DNA of 64,000 nucleotides from Chlamydoabsidia padenii (taxonomy: Eukaryota > Mucoromycota > Mucoromycetes > Mucorales > Cunninghamellaceae), in NCBI GenBank assembly GCA_025330725.1, contig JAIWND010000017.1, forward strand, positions 669,322 to 733,321, in the 5' to 3' direction. Each line of letters begins with the position of its first letter. The first letter of the stretch is position 1. Positions 23,457 to 35,254 of the stretch are shown here, piece by piece. A program made the position numbers and the translations under genes. A model generated the notes under the pieces. The model searched no databases, was not told the origin of the DNA, and worked only from the letters and a program-made list of their open reading frames with translations.

Positions 23457-26400
23457 CTATTCTAAATCATCGCTTTTACCCGTTTTGGTATCCAGTTTAC
23501 GCTTCTTGTTGCTTCGATTTTTCGTCTTGATGTTTGTCTGCCCGTCGTTTTTCCTCGTTGCTTGGCTACCACCACCATTGCCTTCGATATTTTCCTCTTC
23601 ATATTCTTCTTCAGCATCCTTGAATATCAGTTGCATGGCGCGGTTAAACTTGGGTAGAAGAGGGATTTGTTTGATAAAGACAGACATCATATCAAAGCTG
23701 ATGGCGACGTTTTCTTGTTTTTCGGACAGGATGGGTACCTTGGCATATCGCTGACTGAAATGGTTCAGTAGTGTGTAACGTGTCTTCATCCTAATAATAA
23801 CAACAAATAAACATGTAAGATTCCACAACATCACAGATACTCATCCTACTTACTTTTGACCCACTTCCACTGCTTCGGCTGTTGTACTGTGTTTCTTGGC
23901 AATGGCTTCTTCCATCATGTCGTCTTCCAGTGTGGCTTCATGTATTAAAAGTGTAGCACCTTGTCCCGCCTCTATCAATCGGTCGCAAGGTCTTGTATCC
24001 CCCGAGTATCTATATTTTTTTTTTATAAAAAAAAAAAACCGTGAGTTGGTTAAAGTATTATTATCATCGTCACTATTACTTACACTAGTTTCCAACCAGT
24101 TTTGTGGTTCAGAACCAATCCATAAGCGTACCGGCAATGATCCACTGCAACAGCTTGAATCTTTGATAACCCGAGTAAGTTTTTCAATTCATCTAGACTA
24201 AATACCCGGATAAAAGTTTAAAGTGAGTACATTGCACATAATCACATGCTTTTCCATTATTGAAATATGCATGATTTACACTTACTTTGTTCGTAGTCTT
24301 GATCCTGGAAAAGGGGCCTTCTTATCAGGGAAGAGGTTAGTGCAGTGTATAAAGCGGAGACGAGAAGGTGCACCCAAATGTTCCACGCCATTGTATTCCT
24401 TCATCCACCGTTGGTATTCATGAGGTGCTACAATAAAGAGAGGCAGTTGTCCTGAGCGATCCTATAAATATTTAAAAATAAAAAAGGTGAGTCAAGCTTA
24501 TTTCTATTATCCACTTCACTTTTTCATTCACATACCTCTTTCGCTAAGCCCGCCTGTTTCCGCTTTATCAATAGTTGAAAGACACCTAGATGATGATCGG
24601 CATGGAGATGAGAGACAAAAATACAGCGTAGATCATCCAGTTCTTTCAATATATTGTCTTGACCAAAATGACGAAGCATTTGCCCATAAGTTCCTTCACC
24701 AGCGTCTAGAAGCACCGAGCCAAACTTGGGAATCTTGACCAATGTTGCACTGACTAGAGTACAAATGTGTATGAGAAAGAGTATAATTTTCTTTATTCTT
24801 TATTTGAGCTTACCATTTCTGTATTTTGAAGGGATAGAGCTTCCAGTCCCGAGAGTCACCACCTGCACATCATGACCAGGGAAGGGTTCACCTAAATTGA
24901 CTTGACTAGCTGCTTCTTTGGCTTCTTGAATAGCCTTCTGATATTCCACGTTTCCATCAAATTCGCTGATTTTTGGATCACCCAATGATCGATTGACGTC
25001 AAGAAGAGGAGAGTTGTCGATTTCTTGGCTGCCGATCTTCATCTTTCGAGTTTCTTGGAGGTTATATACAGACTTGTTTTTCAGTGGAGATACCTTGGGT
25101 GGCAAATCGTCATCTATAATATATGAATGTTAGAGAATAAGAAAAGATTAGCATGATGCCAAACAATACATTCAATGACTTACATTGGTCTAAAGTAGTT
25201 GCTGGAATGTTGTTGTATTCAGGCAACTTGAATATGGTTGGATCCAGTTTTGATAACTTGTATTGATAAATAGCGTGACTTCGGTAAAGTGCTGATTGTG
25301 TGCATATGTCTTCGCTGCTGATGATATGCTGAGGGATGTATGTTCATATACAGGGAAAAGATGTCCATTAATTAGTATGCGGCGTTTGTTTCCTTTCTCT
25401 TTTCCTTTTGATAATATTTACCTCGGTTTCACGACTAAAGGTATTCATCCATTGGCGATACTTTGGTTGATTCAATACACCTTTACCAAGCAGATGAATG
25501 ATCACCTTTGGGATGTTTTGAGTATTGGTTTGAGTTTGGTAATCGTTGAATTTTGGTGAATTGATAAGATCATCCACATAAGCAACTCCAGGACAATCAA
25601 CCACAATGAATATCGAGCCAGGTGTTGGACTGTCGCATACTTGTGTATGAGTTACCACTGTACCATTCTCCAGAGTGACCGTGTTCCCTCTTTGTAGTTC
25701 ACCTAAATGTGACAGATAAAAGTGTTAGTAGGACTATTTCCTTTATTCTTTAGGATCTTACCAAATAAACGACCCACAGGTACACCCAAGCTGATGGCCT
25801 TTTCCTGACGGAATTTCCCTCGAGTTTGTGGTGTTTGACAGATGTATGAGATTACAGACGGGTAAGTTCGAGTTCTGGGAAGATCTTTGGTGTAAAGTTC
25901 CATCATAGCGTTGCGTTCTTTGCCGTCTTGTTTGATAGGTGTGACCATAGCTTGAGGATCCACTGTATCACTTTTTTGCTTGATTTCAATGATCGCTTCG
26001 GGTGATTCTACTGCGGGCATACTTGTCGAAGTTGTTTCATTAGCAAGAGGATGTTGACGTGGAGTACAAGGAGCATCCATGGCATATCCACCTGGATTGT
26101 TATTGTTATTGTTGTTCTTGATTTTTGGTGAATTGGAGAACATAAAGGATAGGACGTCATTAAGGTGCCTCTGGTCTTTGGCACTATTAATCATTTGATC
26201 AAAGTCCGGTTTTGGTGTTGAGTAAGGGTTGTCCGATGGGATATAGTCAGACGATGAGGAAGTTTGCTGTGAACTGTCATGGTGCCATCGTGGTAAAATA
26301 ACGACAGGAATTACTTTAAGACTTTTATCAATAGTTTCGCTGGTAGAGTGAAGAAGAGGATGTCCAAGCGAGTCCCCAAGGTATTCCTTTGTTTGTACCG

Positions 26401-26927
26401 TCATTGTATTTCTTTGCAAAAAAAGAAGTATATAATTAGTAGCCATTATAGATAGTGAATAACCACTTACCTGTATACAAAAAATCGTGTTGATGCCATC
26501 AAGTGTGTCAAGTTTTTGCTACCGTATAAATCCACCTTTTTCAAACCAGCATCGGCCAACGTTAATAGCATACCTATGCAATACAAGGAATAAAGATTAG
26601 CCAAGTAAAATAAAAAAGGAGTTTCATTTACTTACCAGGCATTCCACCAGTACATTCCCACTGCAGCCGAGTGAAAAAAATACTGTTCAGTTTTGATACC
26701 TTGACCTTGTCTTCAACAATGAGTCGTTGTGTTCCTTCGCGGCAGTTAAACATGTATTGATCACCGTTATGTTGGTATAATATTGTTGGTGGACCTTCGG
26801 AAGTGGAGTGCCCCAAGAATCGTAAAAGAGTAGACATGGTTCGCCTGTGTATTTGAGATTCGATAGTAAGATAGTGGTGTCTGTTTAATTTTGAGGCAGA
26901 TCTAGAAGCAATCAATTTCGTAAGCAT
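23457..26927 (-). CDS. TRZ1: tRNase Z, long form (tRNA 3'-endonuclease)
   Basis: Eleven exons run from 26927 to 23457; the joined CDS is 922 aa, as expected for long-form tRNase Z (ELAC2/Trz1), which removes 3' trailers from pre-tRNAs in nucleus and mitochondria. The N-terminal half has the degenerate beta-lactamase fold ([48 protein letters not shown]). The C-terminal half has [29 protein letters not shown], the zinc-binding HLHADHHLG near 24595-24620, [11 protein letters not shown], and [20 protein letters not shown]. Two in-frame ATGs exist: 26927 adds a basic leader ([20 protein letters not shown]) that looks mitochondrial, while 26837 starts MSTLLRF at the domain edge. Alternative starts could direct the two locations (inference). 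The C-terminus is basic ([15 protein letters not shown]). Confidence 0.95.
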
Positions 26928-27865
26928 AAAACGGAAAAGAGAGAGAGAAAAAAAAAAATTAAGGTGGCGTTTTTTTTTGTTTTTTATGGGAAGGCGCAAA
27001 TTCGAATCCCGCTTCCAGAAACTCTGCAAAAGGATTCTTTGAGATTCCTACCATGATCAGTTCTCTTCTATGATACTCATCAAAATCAAAATATATGTGT
27101 TAGTTTTATTTTCATTGTAGGCACTCTTATGTATTTATCAAAAGTAAGCGAACATGTCAAGACAACGAGAGAGTGTGGAAAAAAGTAATACCATCTTACC
27201 CTCGGCTGTCATTATTCAAAGCCCGCCATTCATGCAAAAGTCCTGATGGCATTTGGATCCATTTCGAGATTATAATATCCTTTGAGTGTATTAACCATTC
27301 CTCTAACTGTAATCGGGTCTTGATGTACATTTATACAACCTTTAAAACACCGGGACATTACTGAGGCCTTTTCTTCCTTGTTTGATTTGACTTATTGCAC
27401 TTAATAATCCTGTTCCCACTTTTGAAAGTGTGCAAGTTTTATATGAATCTTGTATGTATTAATTTAAACGTCAGTAAATTGCAGCAGGGTGATTTCGAAA
27501 ACTGCTCTGTAGGAAAAGAGTAGATTTCCAACTTGCATCAAAAAAGGAAATTTCTTTTTGGAATCGACGATTCGACTTGTAATGTAGGATATCTCACAAT
27601 CAGTGAAAAAGTGATAATAGTAATAATATGTAGTGTCAGTAGTCAAGGGACAAAGAGGAGGAATACCAGTTATACCACCGTGAGAAAGATACAGGTATAA
27701 CTACGTTATCATATCTTGTAGTTTTGTTTAGCGAGGAAAGATACGGTTAAATTCAATCCCCGCTCACTCGGAACTGATAAATTTTTTCAAATCTCTTTTT
27801 TTTTTTTATCTCTCTCTTTTCTTCTCCATCTTTATCTCTTACTCTTTTATTAAATCAATTTCAAG
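26928..27865. promoter_or_regulatory. Divergent region, tRNase Z / amidohydrolase
   Basis: This 938 bp stretch has no supported gene. Recurrent boxes lie at 27001-27012 (TTCGAATCCCGC, 75 bp before the tRNase Z start), 27215-27227 (TTCAAAGCCCGCC, followed at once by ATTCATGCA), and 27752-27763 (TTCAATCCCCGC, about 105 bp before the amidohydrolase start). A T-rich leader precedes 27866. Confidence 0.55.
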
Positions 27866-29437
27866 ATGCTTTATATCAATGGTCTAATTGTTACGATGAA
27901 TGCCAAACGTGAAATCATCAAGGACGGTGCTTTACTGGTGCAAGGAAATCGTCTGGTTGAAGTTGGCAAAACGGTAACACTCCAAGCTCAATACGGTGAT
28001 GAACCTACCTATGATTTAGAAAACAAGTTGGTAATCCCTGGACTCATCAACACTCATGTCCATCTTGCCCAGGCTCTTCTTCGTGGTTGTGGTGACGATT
28101 GCGAATTGATCCAATGGCTCTGTGAAACGGTGTGGGTCCTCCAAGGCACGATGACGGCACAAGAAGCTTATGGCAGTGCTCGTCTCTGTATTGCGGAAAT
28201 GCTCAAATCTGGTACCACTTGCTTTTTAGAAGCCATGTGTGCCGATCGTTATGGATTTGATGGAATTGCTAAAGCTGTGGAAGAATCCGGTATCCGAGGC
28301 TGTCTGGGTAAAATTGTCATGGACGTGGGCAAATACGCTTCTCAATCGGCTTGGTCTATGCATCCTGGTTTGGTTGAAACTCGTGAACAAAGTCTTTTGG
28401 GTGTGCTTGATATGCACAAAAAGTGGCATGGAAAGGCGGATGATCGAATTCGTAAGTATGAAAAGAAAAAAAAAAAAAGGTCAATACTAACAAGTTTAAT
28501 GTGATTTGTAGATGTTTGGTTTGGCTCCCGTACTCCTCCTGGTGTCAGCACTGAACTCATCAAGGAAATGACCGCGATTAGCCGTGAACGTGATATCCGT
28601 ATTACTATGCATTGTGCTGAAGTCCAAGCTGATCAAGTCCATTATCGTGAAAATCATGATATGACTCCTTGTGAATTCTGTCAAGATGTAGGTCTTCTTG
28701 GTGACAAGACTGTTTTGGTCCATATGATCTGGTTGGATGAAAAGGACTACAAGTTATTGGCTGATTCAGGTACGCATGTTTCTCACAACCCATCTTCTAA
28801 TTCCAAATTGGCCTCTGGTGTTGCCCCAATCCCCAAACTGTTGGATGCCAAAGTCAATGTGGGTCTTGGAACAGATGGTGGTCCCTCCTCCAACTCTTAT
28901 GGTAAAGAAAAAGACACTGTATTGTACTGTAACGATGACAACTAACCCCTAATTCTCTTTATAGATATGGTTCGTGAAATGAATCTAGCTGCCAAGATTC
29001 ACAAGGCTGTTTCTTGTGATCCTCTTACTATGCCGGCTGAAACAGTTTTGGAAATGGCGACCATCAATGGTGCGAAGGCTCTTGGTTTGGAACATGAAAT
29101 TGGCTCTTTGGAAAAAGGCAAGAAGGCTGACTTTGTAGTTTTGGACTTTGAAAGCAAGCTTCATACCACACCATCTCCCAATCCTATCTCTACTTTGGTA
29201 AGTATAATCAATCAGATCATGGCGATGGTTTCTAACTTGGACTTTTTCTTAAACTAGATCTACACTGCTACTGGCGGTGAAGTGGAAACTGTGGTGGTGG
29301 ATGGCCGTATGGTGGTTGAAAAAGGCAAGCTTTTGACCATGGATGAAGAACAAATCAAGAAGGACGCTCGTGTTTATGCTGATGCACTCTACGCACGTGC
29401 TGGTGTCAAAGGTCAACCCAAATGGCCTATTGTTTAG
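27866..29437 (+). CDS. Amidohydrolase, MTA/SAH deaminase-like (ATZ/TRZ family)
   Basis: Four exons (27866-28451, 28512-28901, 28965-29197, 29258-29437) give 462 aa. The metal-dependent amidohydrolase fold is clear: [19 protein letters not shown] carries the HxH metal ligands, [12 protein letters not shown] the third His, [10 protein letters not shown] the fourth region, and [12 protein letters not shown] the catalytic Asp. The C-terminus has the usual [17 protein letters not shown] and [13 protein letters not shown] strands. Closest characterised relatives deaminate S-adenosylhomocysteine or 5'-methylthioadenosine, or act on s-triazines and guanine (family knowledge). The true substrate cannot be read from sequence. 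No signal peptide, so probably cytosolic. Confidence 0.9.
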
Positions 29438-30007
29438 GATAGATAATCTCTATCCAAAGTGGTTGCAGGCAACCCACTTGAACTCTTAAAAAAACTGACG
29501 TAAGTGTTGATCTAGATATACTATTGCTACTCCTCTCCCCTTTTTCTTCTTCTTTTGAATCTTGTCAATTAGGGTGTTTTTTTTTATTTTGTCCTGGTTG
29601 GTATGATGTGTGGAAATGGTTGTGCAGGAAACCCATTTGTTTTTTATGTTAAAACATCCTGTTTAGTATAGTCTTTTACTAATCCCTCCTTCCCTTGGTG
29701 GTCACAGGTAACCCATCATATACTCTTGTGTATATATCAAAAAACTGTACATAGTAGCATTCTTATTATTTTAAATAAAGTAATCAATCAACACATTATA
29801 TTTGTCTTGTCTTTTTTTTTTTTTTTTTTTAGCTGTGTTTGCCTTTTCGGGCAAGCGGAACTTGTATTTTGTGATCAGGTCCAAAAGTCACCTTTTTCCC
29901 ACGGCTATGAACTAGGCGTGTGGATTTTTTTTTTAAATTTCTACCCCGTATTTTTTTTTATAACTTCTTCTCCACTTTTTCTTCATTATACTCACATAGT
30001 CCCCATC
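29438..30007. other. Amidohydrolase 3' region with three related hairpin-like repeats
   Basis: This 570 bp stretch holds three similar elements at 29457-29479, 29614-29638 and 29695-29718, each of the form (A/G)TGGT..CAGG.AACCCA. It also holds the promoter of the E1-beta gene with poly-T tracts at about 29812-29831 and 29929-29937. No protein gene is supported. Confidence 0.5.
29457..29718 (+). repeat. Three-copy hairpin-like element in 3' UTR
   Basis: Copy 1 (29457-29479) can fold AAGTGG/CCACTT plus TTGC/GCAA with one bulged C. Copy 2 (29614-29638) pairs AAATGG with CCATTT. Copy 3 (29695-29718) keeps the CAGG(N)AACCCA core but pairs less well. The spacing is about 157 and 81 bp. The shared core and the pairing change in copy 2 suggest an RNA-level role, but three short elements could also be chance. 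Confidence 0.4.
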
Positions 30008-31639
30008 ATGTTACGCACCTCTAGTCGTCGATTCACTTCATTATTACAGGTAAAGACAATGATATGCAGAACACGTGTGGACCATAAATGACCTTCTTTG
30101 TTTGATAGCAACATAGATTCTACGCTGCAACAGCTTCAGCACAACCGAACGATGGCATTCAACAAGGCGTGGCTTACTCCAAACTATTAAAAAGAACACC
30201 TGAAGAAGCATTCCGGTCACCTGAACTCACTCGCATGAGTGCAATAAATAGTAAGTAATCCATCCCTTTTGAAGTCATACTAACTTGTCGTGTTAGGTGA
30301 AACCAAAAAGATGAATCTCTTTCAAGCAGTGAACGATGCCATGTCTATTGCAATGACAACGGACGACACAGCAGGTATGACCTCATATACAAAAAGAGAA
30401 ATAATGAATGGATTGGACCTCATTAACAGATTCTTTGATATATAGTTGTATTTGGTGAAGACGTATCCTTTGGTGGTGTATTCCGAGCAACGTCGGGCCT
30501 AGTGGAAAAGTTTGGTCGTGATCGTGTCTTCAACACACCTTTGACGGAACAAGGCATTGCTGGTTTTGCTGTCGGGATGGCATCTGTGGGTCACACGGCT
30601 ATTGCTGAAATTCAATTTGCTGATTATATCTTTCCAGCATTCGATCAGGTAATGTAGTAAGATAATCACTTTATCCTCTTGTTAACTCTCTTGCTTATTC
30701 TTCTTCTTTATCAATCATAGATTGTCAATGAAGCTGCCAAATTTAGATATCGATCTGGAAATCAATTCAATGTGGGCGGATTAACCATTCGTAGTCCTTG
30801 CTCGGCTGTCGGTCACGGTGGTCATTATCATTCCCAAAGCCCGGAAGCATTCTTTGCTCATTGTCCTGGATTGAAGGTAAACAAAACATATGAACTGTAT
30901 TTGCTCATACTAATTCTGATACATGAATCTCTTGTTAGATTGTTACACCAAGAAGTCCAATTCAAGCAAAAGGATTATTACTGGCATCCATCCGTGATCG
31001 TAATCCTGTCATCTTCTTTGAACCAAAGTGTCTTTACCGTGCTGCTGGTAGTTTATAAAGAACAAGAGCAAGATGATGATAATGACGATACTGACTTCTC
31101 TCTCTCTCTCTCTTTCACCCTTTAGTGGAAGAAGTACCTGTTGAAGATTACGAATTACCAATTGGCAAAGCAGAAATATTAAAGAAGGGGACAGATGTTA
31201 CTGTGGTTGGCTATGGATCTCAAATATATGCGTTGGAAAATGCAATTCAATTGGCGGAAAAGAAGATGCCGGGTCTTAGCTGTGAACTGATCGACCTACG
31301 AACGATTTTACCTTGGGATGTGGAAACTGTGGTGGAATCGGTGAACAAGACAGGACGATTGGTGGTTGCACATGAAGCTCCCAAGACGGCTGGTGTGGGT
31401 GCTGAAGTTGCCTCTACTGTAATGGAAAATTGCTTTTTGCGATTGGAAGCACCAGGTAAACTTTTGACATTTAATATCGTCCTTCCACTTGTGTCTAACT
31501 CTCAACTTTTTTTTTTTTACTACTTGTAGTGGAAAGAGTATGTGGTTGGGATACTCCATTCCCTCTTGTCTTTGAAAAATTCTATATGCCCAGTATGATT
31601 CGGTGCTACGATGCCATCAAAAACGTCGTAAACTATTAG
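30008..31639 (+). CDS. BCKDHB: 2-oxoisovalerate dehydrogenase E1 subunit beta, mitochondrial
   Basis: Eight exons (30008-30049, 30109-30250, 30297-30374, 30446-30648, 30721-30876, 30939-31047, 31126-31455, 31530-31639) give 389 aa. It is the beta half of the E1 heterotetramer of the branched-chain 2-oxoacid dehydrogenase complex, which oxidatively decarboxylates the keto acids of Leu, Ile and Val in the mitochondrial matrix. Seen: an arginine-rich presequence ([20 protein letters not shown]), [98 protein letters not shown], and the transketolase C-terminal domain with [11 protein letters not shown] and VVAHEAP. The [10 protein letters not shown] block separates it from pyruvate dehydrogenase beta. 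One intron is only 46 nt (30251-30296). The partner alpha subunit is not in the window. Confidence 0.96.
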
Positions 31640-31760
31640 ATCCCCCTCCCCCTCATTACAATAGTCACCCCTTTGTTATATTTAGATGCCTCTTAATAAA
31701 AATATCAATAGTACTTTTGAAATAAAAGCTAGTGTTGGATTCATGCTCATCTGTATTCAT

Positions 31761-31793
31761 TTTTAAACTCCCGCCCGCAATTAAAATCCCGCC
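31761..31793 (-). promoter_or_regulatory. Paired recurrent boxes before aldose epimerase
   Basis: TTTTAAACTCCCGCC and TTAAAATCCCGCC lie 80-115 bp before the epimerase start codon, both in the same orientation. This is the clearest tandem occurrence of the recurrent box in the window. Confidence 0.5.
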
Positions 31794-31873
31794 GAGGTTT
31801 TTTTAAAAAAGGATCTCACGACCAAAAATCTCTTTCTCTTTCTTCTTTTCTCTTCAATTCATCTACAAATACA

Positions 31874-33067
31874 ATGCCGGTCTCCAATATTACTATATCA
31901 GAAAACCCAAAGGTGGAACAATATACTCTCATCAATGACAACAAAACCTTGGCGGTGATGATCCTAAACTATGGAGCAACCATTTCCCATATTCTTACCC
32001 CCGACAAAACTGGCCAGGTACGTGATGTGGTCCTTGGGTTTGACGACTACAAATCATACCAATCCCCTCATAACCGATACTTTGGTGCAGTGGTGGGTCG
32101 ATTCGCCAACCGCATTGGGCTTGGCAAGTTCCAATTGAACGACAGCGACTATCAACTGGATATCAACAATGGGCCGAATGCACTCCATGGAGGTCTCAAG
32201 GGATTCGACAAGCAACTCTGGCAAACCGAGGTGATATCGCAACAACCGGCCTGTCTTCGACTCACTTTGGTTTCACCACATGGGGATCAAGGTTACCCTG
32301 GCACACTCACCACTCGAGTCACTTACACCCTCGGGAATGACGACACGCTCACCATTGACTATCATGCCACTCTGGGAGAAAACGACACTCAAGCGACCAT
32401 TGTCAATCTCACCAACCATTCTTACTTTAACTTGGCCGGAGTGTCTCTGAATCCAACTGTACTGGATACCAAGATCACCATGTCGGATAATGTGTTGGGC
32501 TTCTTGGAATTGAATGATACGGGTGTTCCGACAGGGAGGGAACTCTCTTGGACTGATATGCCATGCATGGACTTTACTGTAAGTAATTAATTGCTCAGAG
32601 TATGTACTTTATTAACATTTTCATTTTTTCTCTCTCTTTCCCAGGGCAATAATGCAGGTACTAGTATTGGTGCTCGTCTCGATCAACTACCGAAAACCAA
32701 AGGCTATGATCATCCTTATGTACTTGATCACGACTTGTCTACAACCGATACCTCCAATCGACCACTACAACAAGCAGTAACTGCCTATTGTCCTTCCACA
32801 GGTATCCAGTTGACTTTCTCCACCACTGAACCCGCCTTCCAATTCTATACGGGTAATTGGATCCAATCGGGCCATTTGACGGCAAAGAATTCTCAAGATC
32901 GAGTACCTTTTGGATCCCATGCTGGCTTTTGTCTAGAAAGTAGTCGATTCCCCGATGCTCCTAATAAACCCGATTGGCGCCCTTCCGTGGTCTTACAACC
33001 TAAAGGTATCTACGCCAGCAAAACCGTCTTTGCATTCAAGGCCCTCCAATCGGATAATTCTACCTAG
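31874..33067 (+). CDS. GALM: Aldose 1-epimerase (mutarotase)
   Basis: Two exons (31874-32578, 32645-33067) give 375 aa, normal for galactose mutarotase. It interconverts alpha and beta anomers of aldoses, feeding the Leloir pathway. Family motifs seen: NYGATISHILTPDKTG near the N-terminus, DVVLGFDDY, YFGAVVGRFANRIG, NGPNALHGGLKGFDKQLW (sugar-binding His), TNHSYFNLAG (catalytic His), and HAGFCLESSRFPDAPN with the catalytic Glu. Unlike yeast Gal10 it is a stand-alone mutarotase without an epimerase domain. There is no signal peptide. Confidence 0.96.
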
Positions 33068-33626
33068 TTAGTTGTATTTTTACTTTGTATAATAACAATA
33101 AAAAACCCGGTCTTGTGAAACATCCTTGTAATATGTAATTTGTGTAATATAGTTTTGGAGATCAAATGATGTATGGTATAGGTTGGTGAGAAGGTTGATA
33201 CCATTTTGCTTCGTGTTGATGACAAACGATGTGAGCGGGCTTTAAAATATATTTTATGCATGAATCTTTGGGCATCTCTCTCTCATATTATCTAACTGTA
33301 GGTATATACACTTTCTTACTCCAACACTCTTTCCCTACGTGAAATAGGACTGGTATGCAAAAGATATAATCTATGTATTTACACTGAAATAAAAAATAAC
33401 TCCCCTGAAACTTTTATATATGAGTGATAAGGTTTTGCGAAGGGAAAAAAAAAAAAAAAAAAAAGACAAATGGGTAAGGCTCTGTCTTCATGTAAAGTGC
33501 ATAAGAACCAGTGCCGTGAAAAAATGGGCCTCGTTTTTTAAATCCCGCCTATTTAAATTTTGGGCTGACTTGTTTTTGTCTCTTTCTTTTTCCTTTCAAC
33601 TTCTCATTCTTTTAATTTAGCGCAAC
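33068..33626. promoter_or_regulatory. Intergenic, epimerase to WD40 gene
   Basis: This is 559 bp. It contains GAGCGGGCTTTAAAATAT at about 33233-33250 followed by TGCATGAAT at about 33257, a poly-A run at about 33444-33464, and TTTTTAAATCCCGCC at about 33535-33549, 80 bp before the WD40 start. No gene is seen. Confidence 0.5.
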
Positions 33627-35143
33627 ATGAACACACTTAAACGCCGGTTATCCGATCCAGACTTTGTCGACGACACATCAAAAGTATGGAAGGGCAAAGG
33701 GAAATCTATGCAAAACATTAGCACCAAAAGATCATCAACAACATATCAGGAACAACAGGAAAAAGTGTTTGGCAACTTGCGACTGAAACGGATTCTTAAA
33801 GAGAATCACGGCCAAGACATTAATCAACTCTCTTTCTTCTTCAACAACAAAGAAGTGGATTTGATCAAGCATCGGTCACAATATGATGCCAGCAATATGC
33901 TAGGTACTGTTGGTGGAGCTCAAGTAATGAAATACAATAAAGCCATAAAACACAATACTCACACTTTAACCTCCTTGTTGATTATTAGGTCAGTATATAC
34001 GACAATGAACACATGGGTGACAATCTAGACTTGGTGTCGAACTTTAATCTAGCAAAAACCTCGGTCGACGATCAAAATTACAAAGAAAACAACCTGAATA
34101 CCTTTTGTTGGCTATCTTTGAATGATACGGCGATGATTGCAGCAGGTGGTATCGATGGTCATGTCCACATTCTCAGTATCACCAAGTCTAAAGAAGTAGC
34201 TGTTTTGAAGGGTCACACAAGTAAGTACTGGAATCATATATAGTGGCATATATTAACCAACCCTCTCTTTTGATTAGAACCAATTATAGATTTACAAAGG
34301 CACCCTCGAAATGACAAGTATATCTTGTCAATCAGCAAAGATGGAACGATACGCTTATGGGATATGGAAAAGCAGCAATGTATGATAGTATATGAATATC
34401 AATGTAATGTAGCAGTAAGTAAAACTCGGTAGAATGATGATGACGATGGTGACGTTTGTTAACAAGTGATTTATATTAACATGTATAGTGTTTCCATCCT
34501 TCAGGGAATACCTTTATTACTGGAACTGCTAATGGAGAACTTCGAGAATGGAATATTCCTGCCTACTTGGCTGATAACAAGGACACAATGATGGCCGATA
34601 TACACCACTCTCGATTACTAGAGAATAGACATGGTAGCAGCACTATAGGCAAGTGATGGATTAATATAATGGGCCAAAGTTAACACAAGGTTGACTTTTA
34701 TCTAGATTGTATTCGTTATGTTAACGGGAATGTATTGTCTAAATCAATCAATGGGCGAATGGAATACTGGGATCCGACAAATGAACAAGGCATACGATCT
34801 TTCCGGATCAATACTGGGGAAAATCATTCTCTGTTTGACATCAGCTCGGATGGGGTCTACGTTTGTGTTGGATCAAGTCGAAGTGTTGTCTATATATTTA
34901 ACTTGGAAACTGGTAAAATGGTGGCTGAATTGTCTCATCGTCGGTCCACAAGAGCCATACGATGTTGCATATTCACTTGGGATTGTCGGTAATTGAAAAG
35001 TATATATACATTTCCAAACATACTTACTAACTTACTATTACTCCAGACAAGTACTGTGTGGAGGTGAAGGTGGATTTATCTGGCGTTATGACTACGTAGA
35101 CGATGCAACCTTGGAATCATGGAGCAAGTGGAAATCATCTTGA
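33627..35143 (+). CDS. WD40-repeat protein (EED/LRWD1-like resemblance)
   Basis: Six exons (33627-33923, 33989-34220, 34278-34414, 34489-34648, 34706-34988, 35047-35143) give 401 aa. After a basic N-terminus (MNTLKRRLSDPDF) come several beta-propeller blades: VSIYDNEHMGDNLDLVSNF, CWLSLNDTAMIAAGGIDGHV, HILSITKSKEVAVLKGH, IIDLQRHPRNDKYILSISKD followed by GTIRLWD, CFHPSGNTFITGTANGELREW, and a C-terminal blade ending GGFIWRYDYVDD. The DLQRHPRNDKYILSISKDGTIRLWD stretch recalls the EED/LRWD1 type of propeller used in chromatin complexes, but assignment to PRC2 or ORC function is only a hint. The fourth intron is GC-AG (GCAAGT at 34649), required to keep the frame. Confidence 0.8.
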
Positions 35144-35153
35144 CATATTATCT

Positions 35154-35170
35154 GCGGCGGGATTTGAATT
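35154..35170 (+). promoter_or_regulatory. Recurrent box GCGGCGGGATTTGAATT
   Basis: This copy lies 11 bp after the WD40 stop codon and about 90 bp before the start of the next gene. The two genes are therefore packed within 111 bp, and the box presumably serves the downstream gene. A poly-T of about 33 nt separates it from the ATG. Confidence 0.5.
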
Positions 35171-35216
35171 CTTCATTTTTTTACTTTAATAAACTTGTCT
35201 CTCTCTCTTCTTTGTC

Positions 35217-35254
<38 letters not shown>

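Noticed and set aside
26990..27015. tRNA T-arm-like TTCGAATCCCGC
   Set aside because: No A box, acceptor stem or anticodon arm can be found around it; it is a copy of the recurrent promoter box before tRNase Z.
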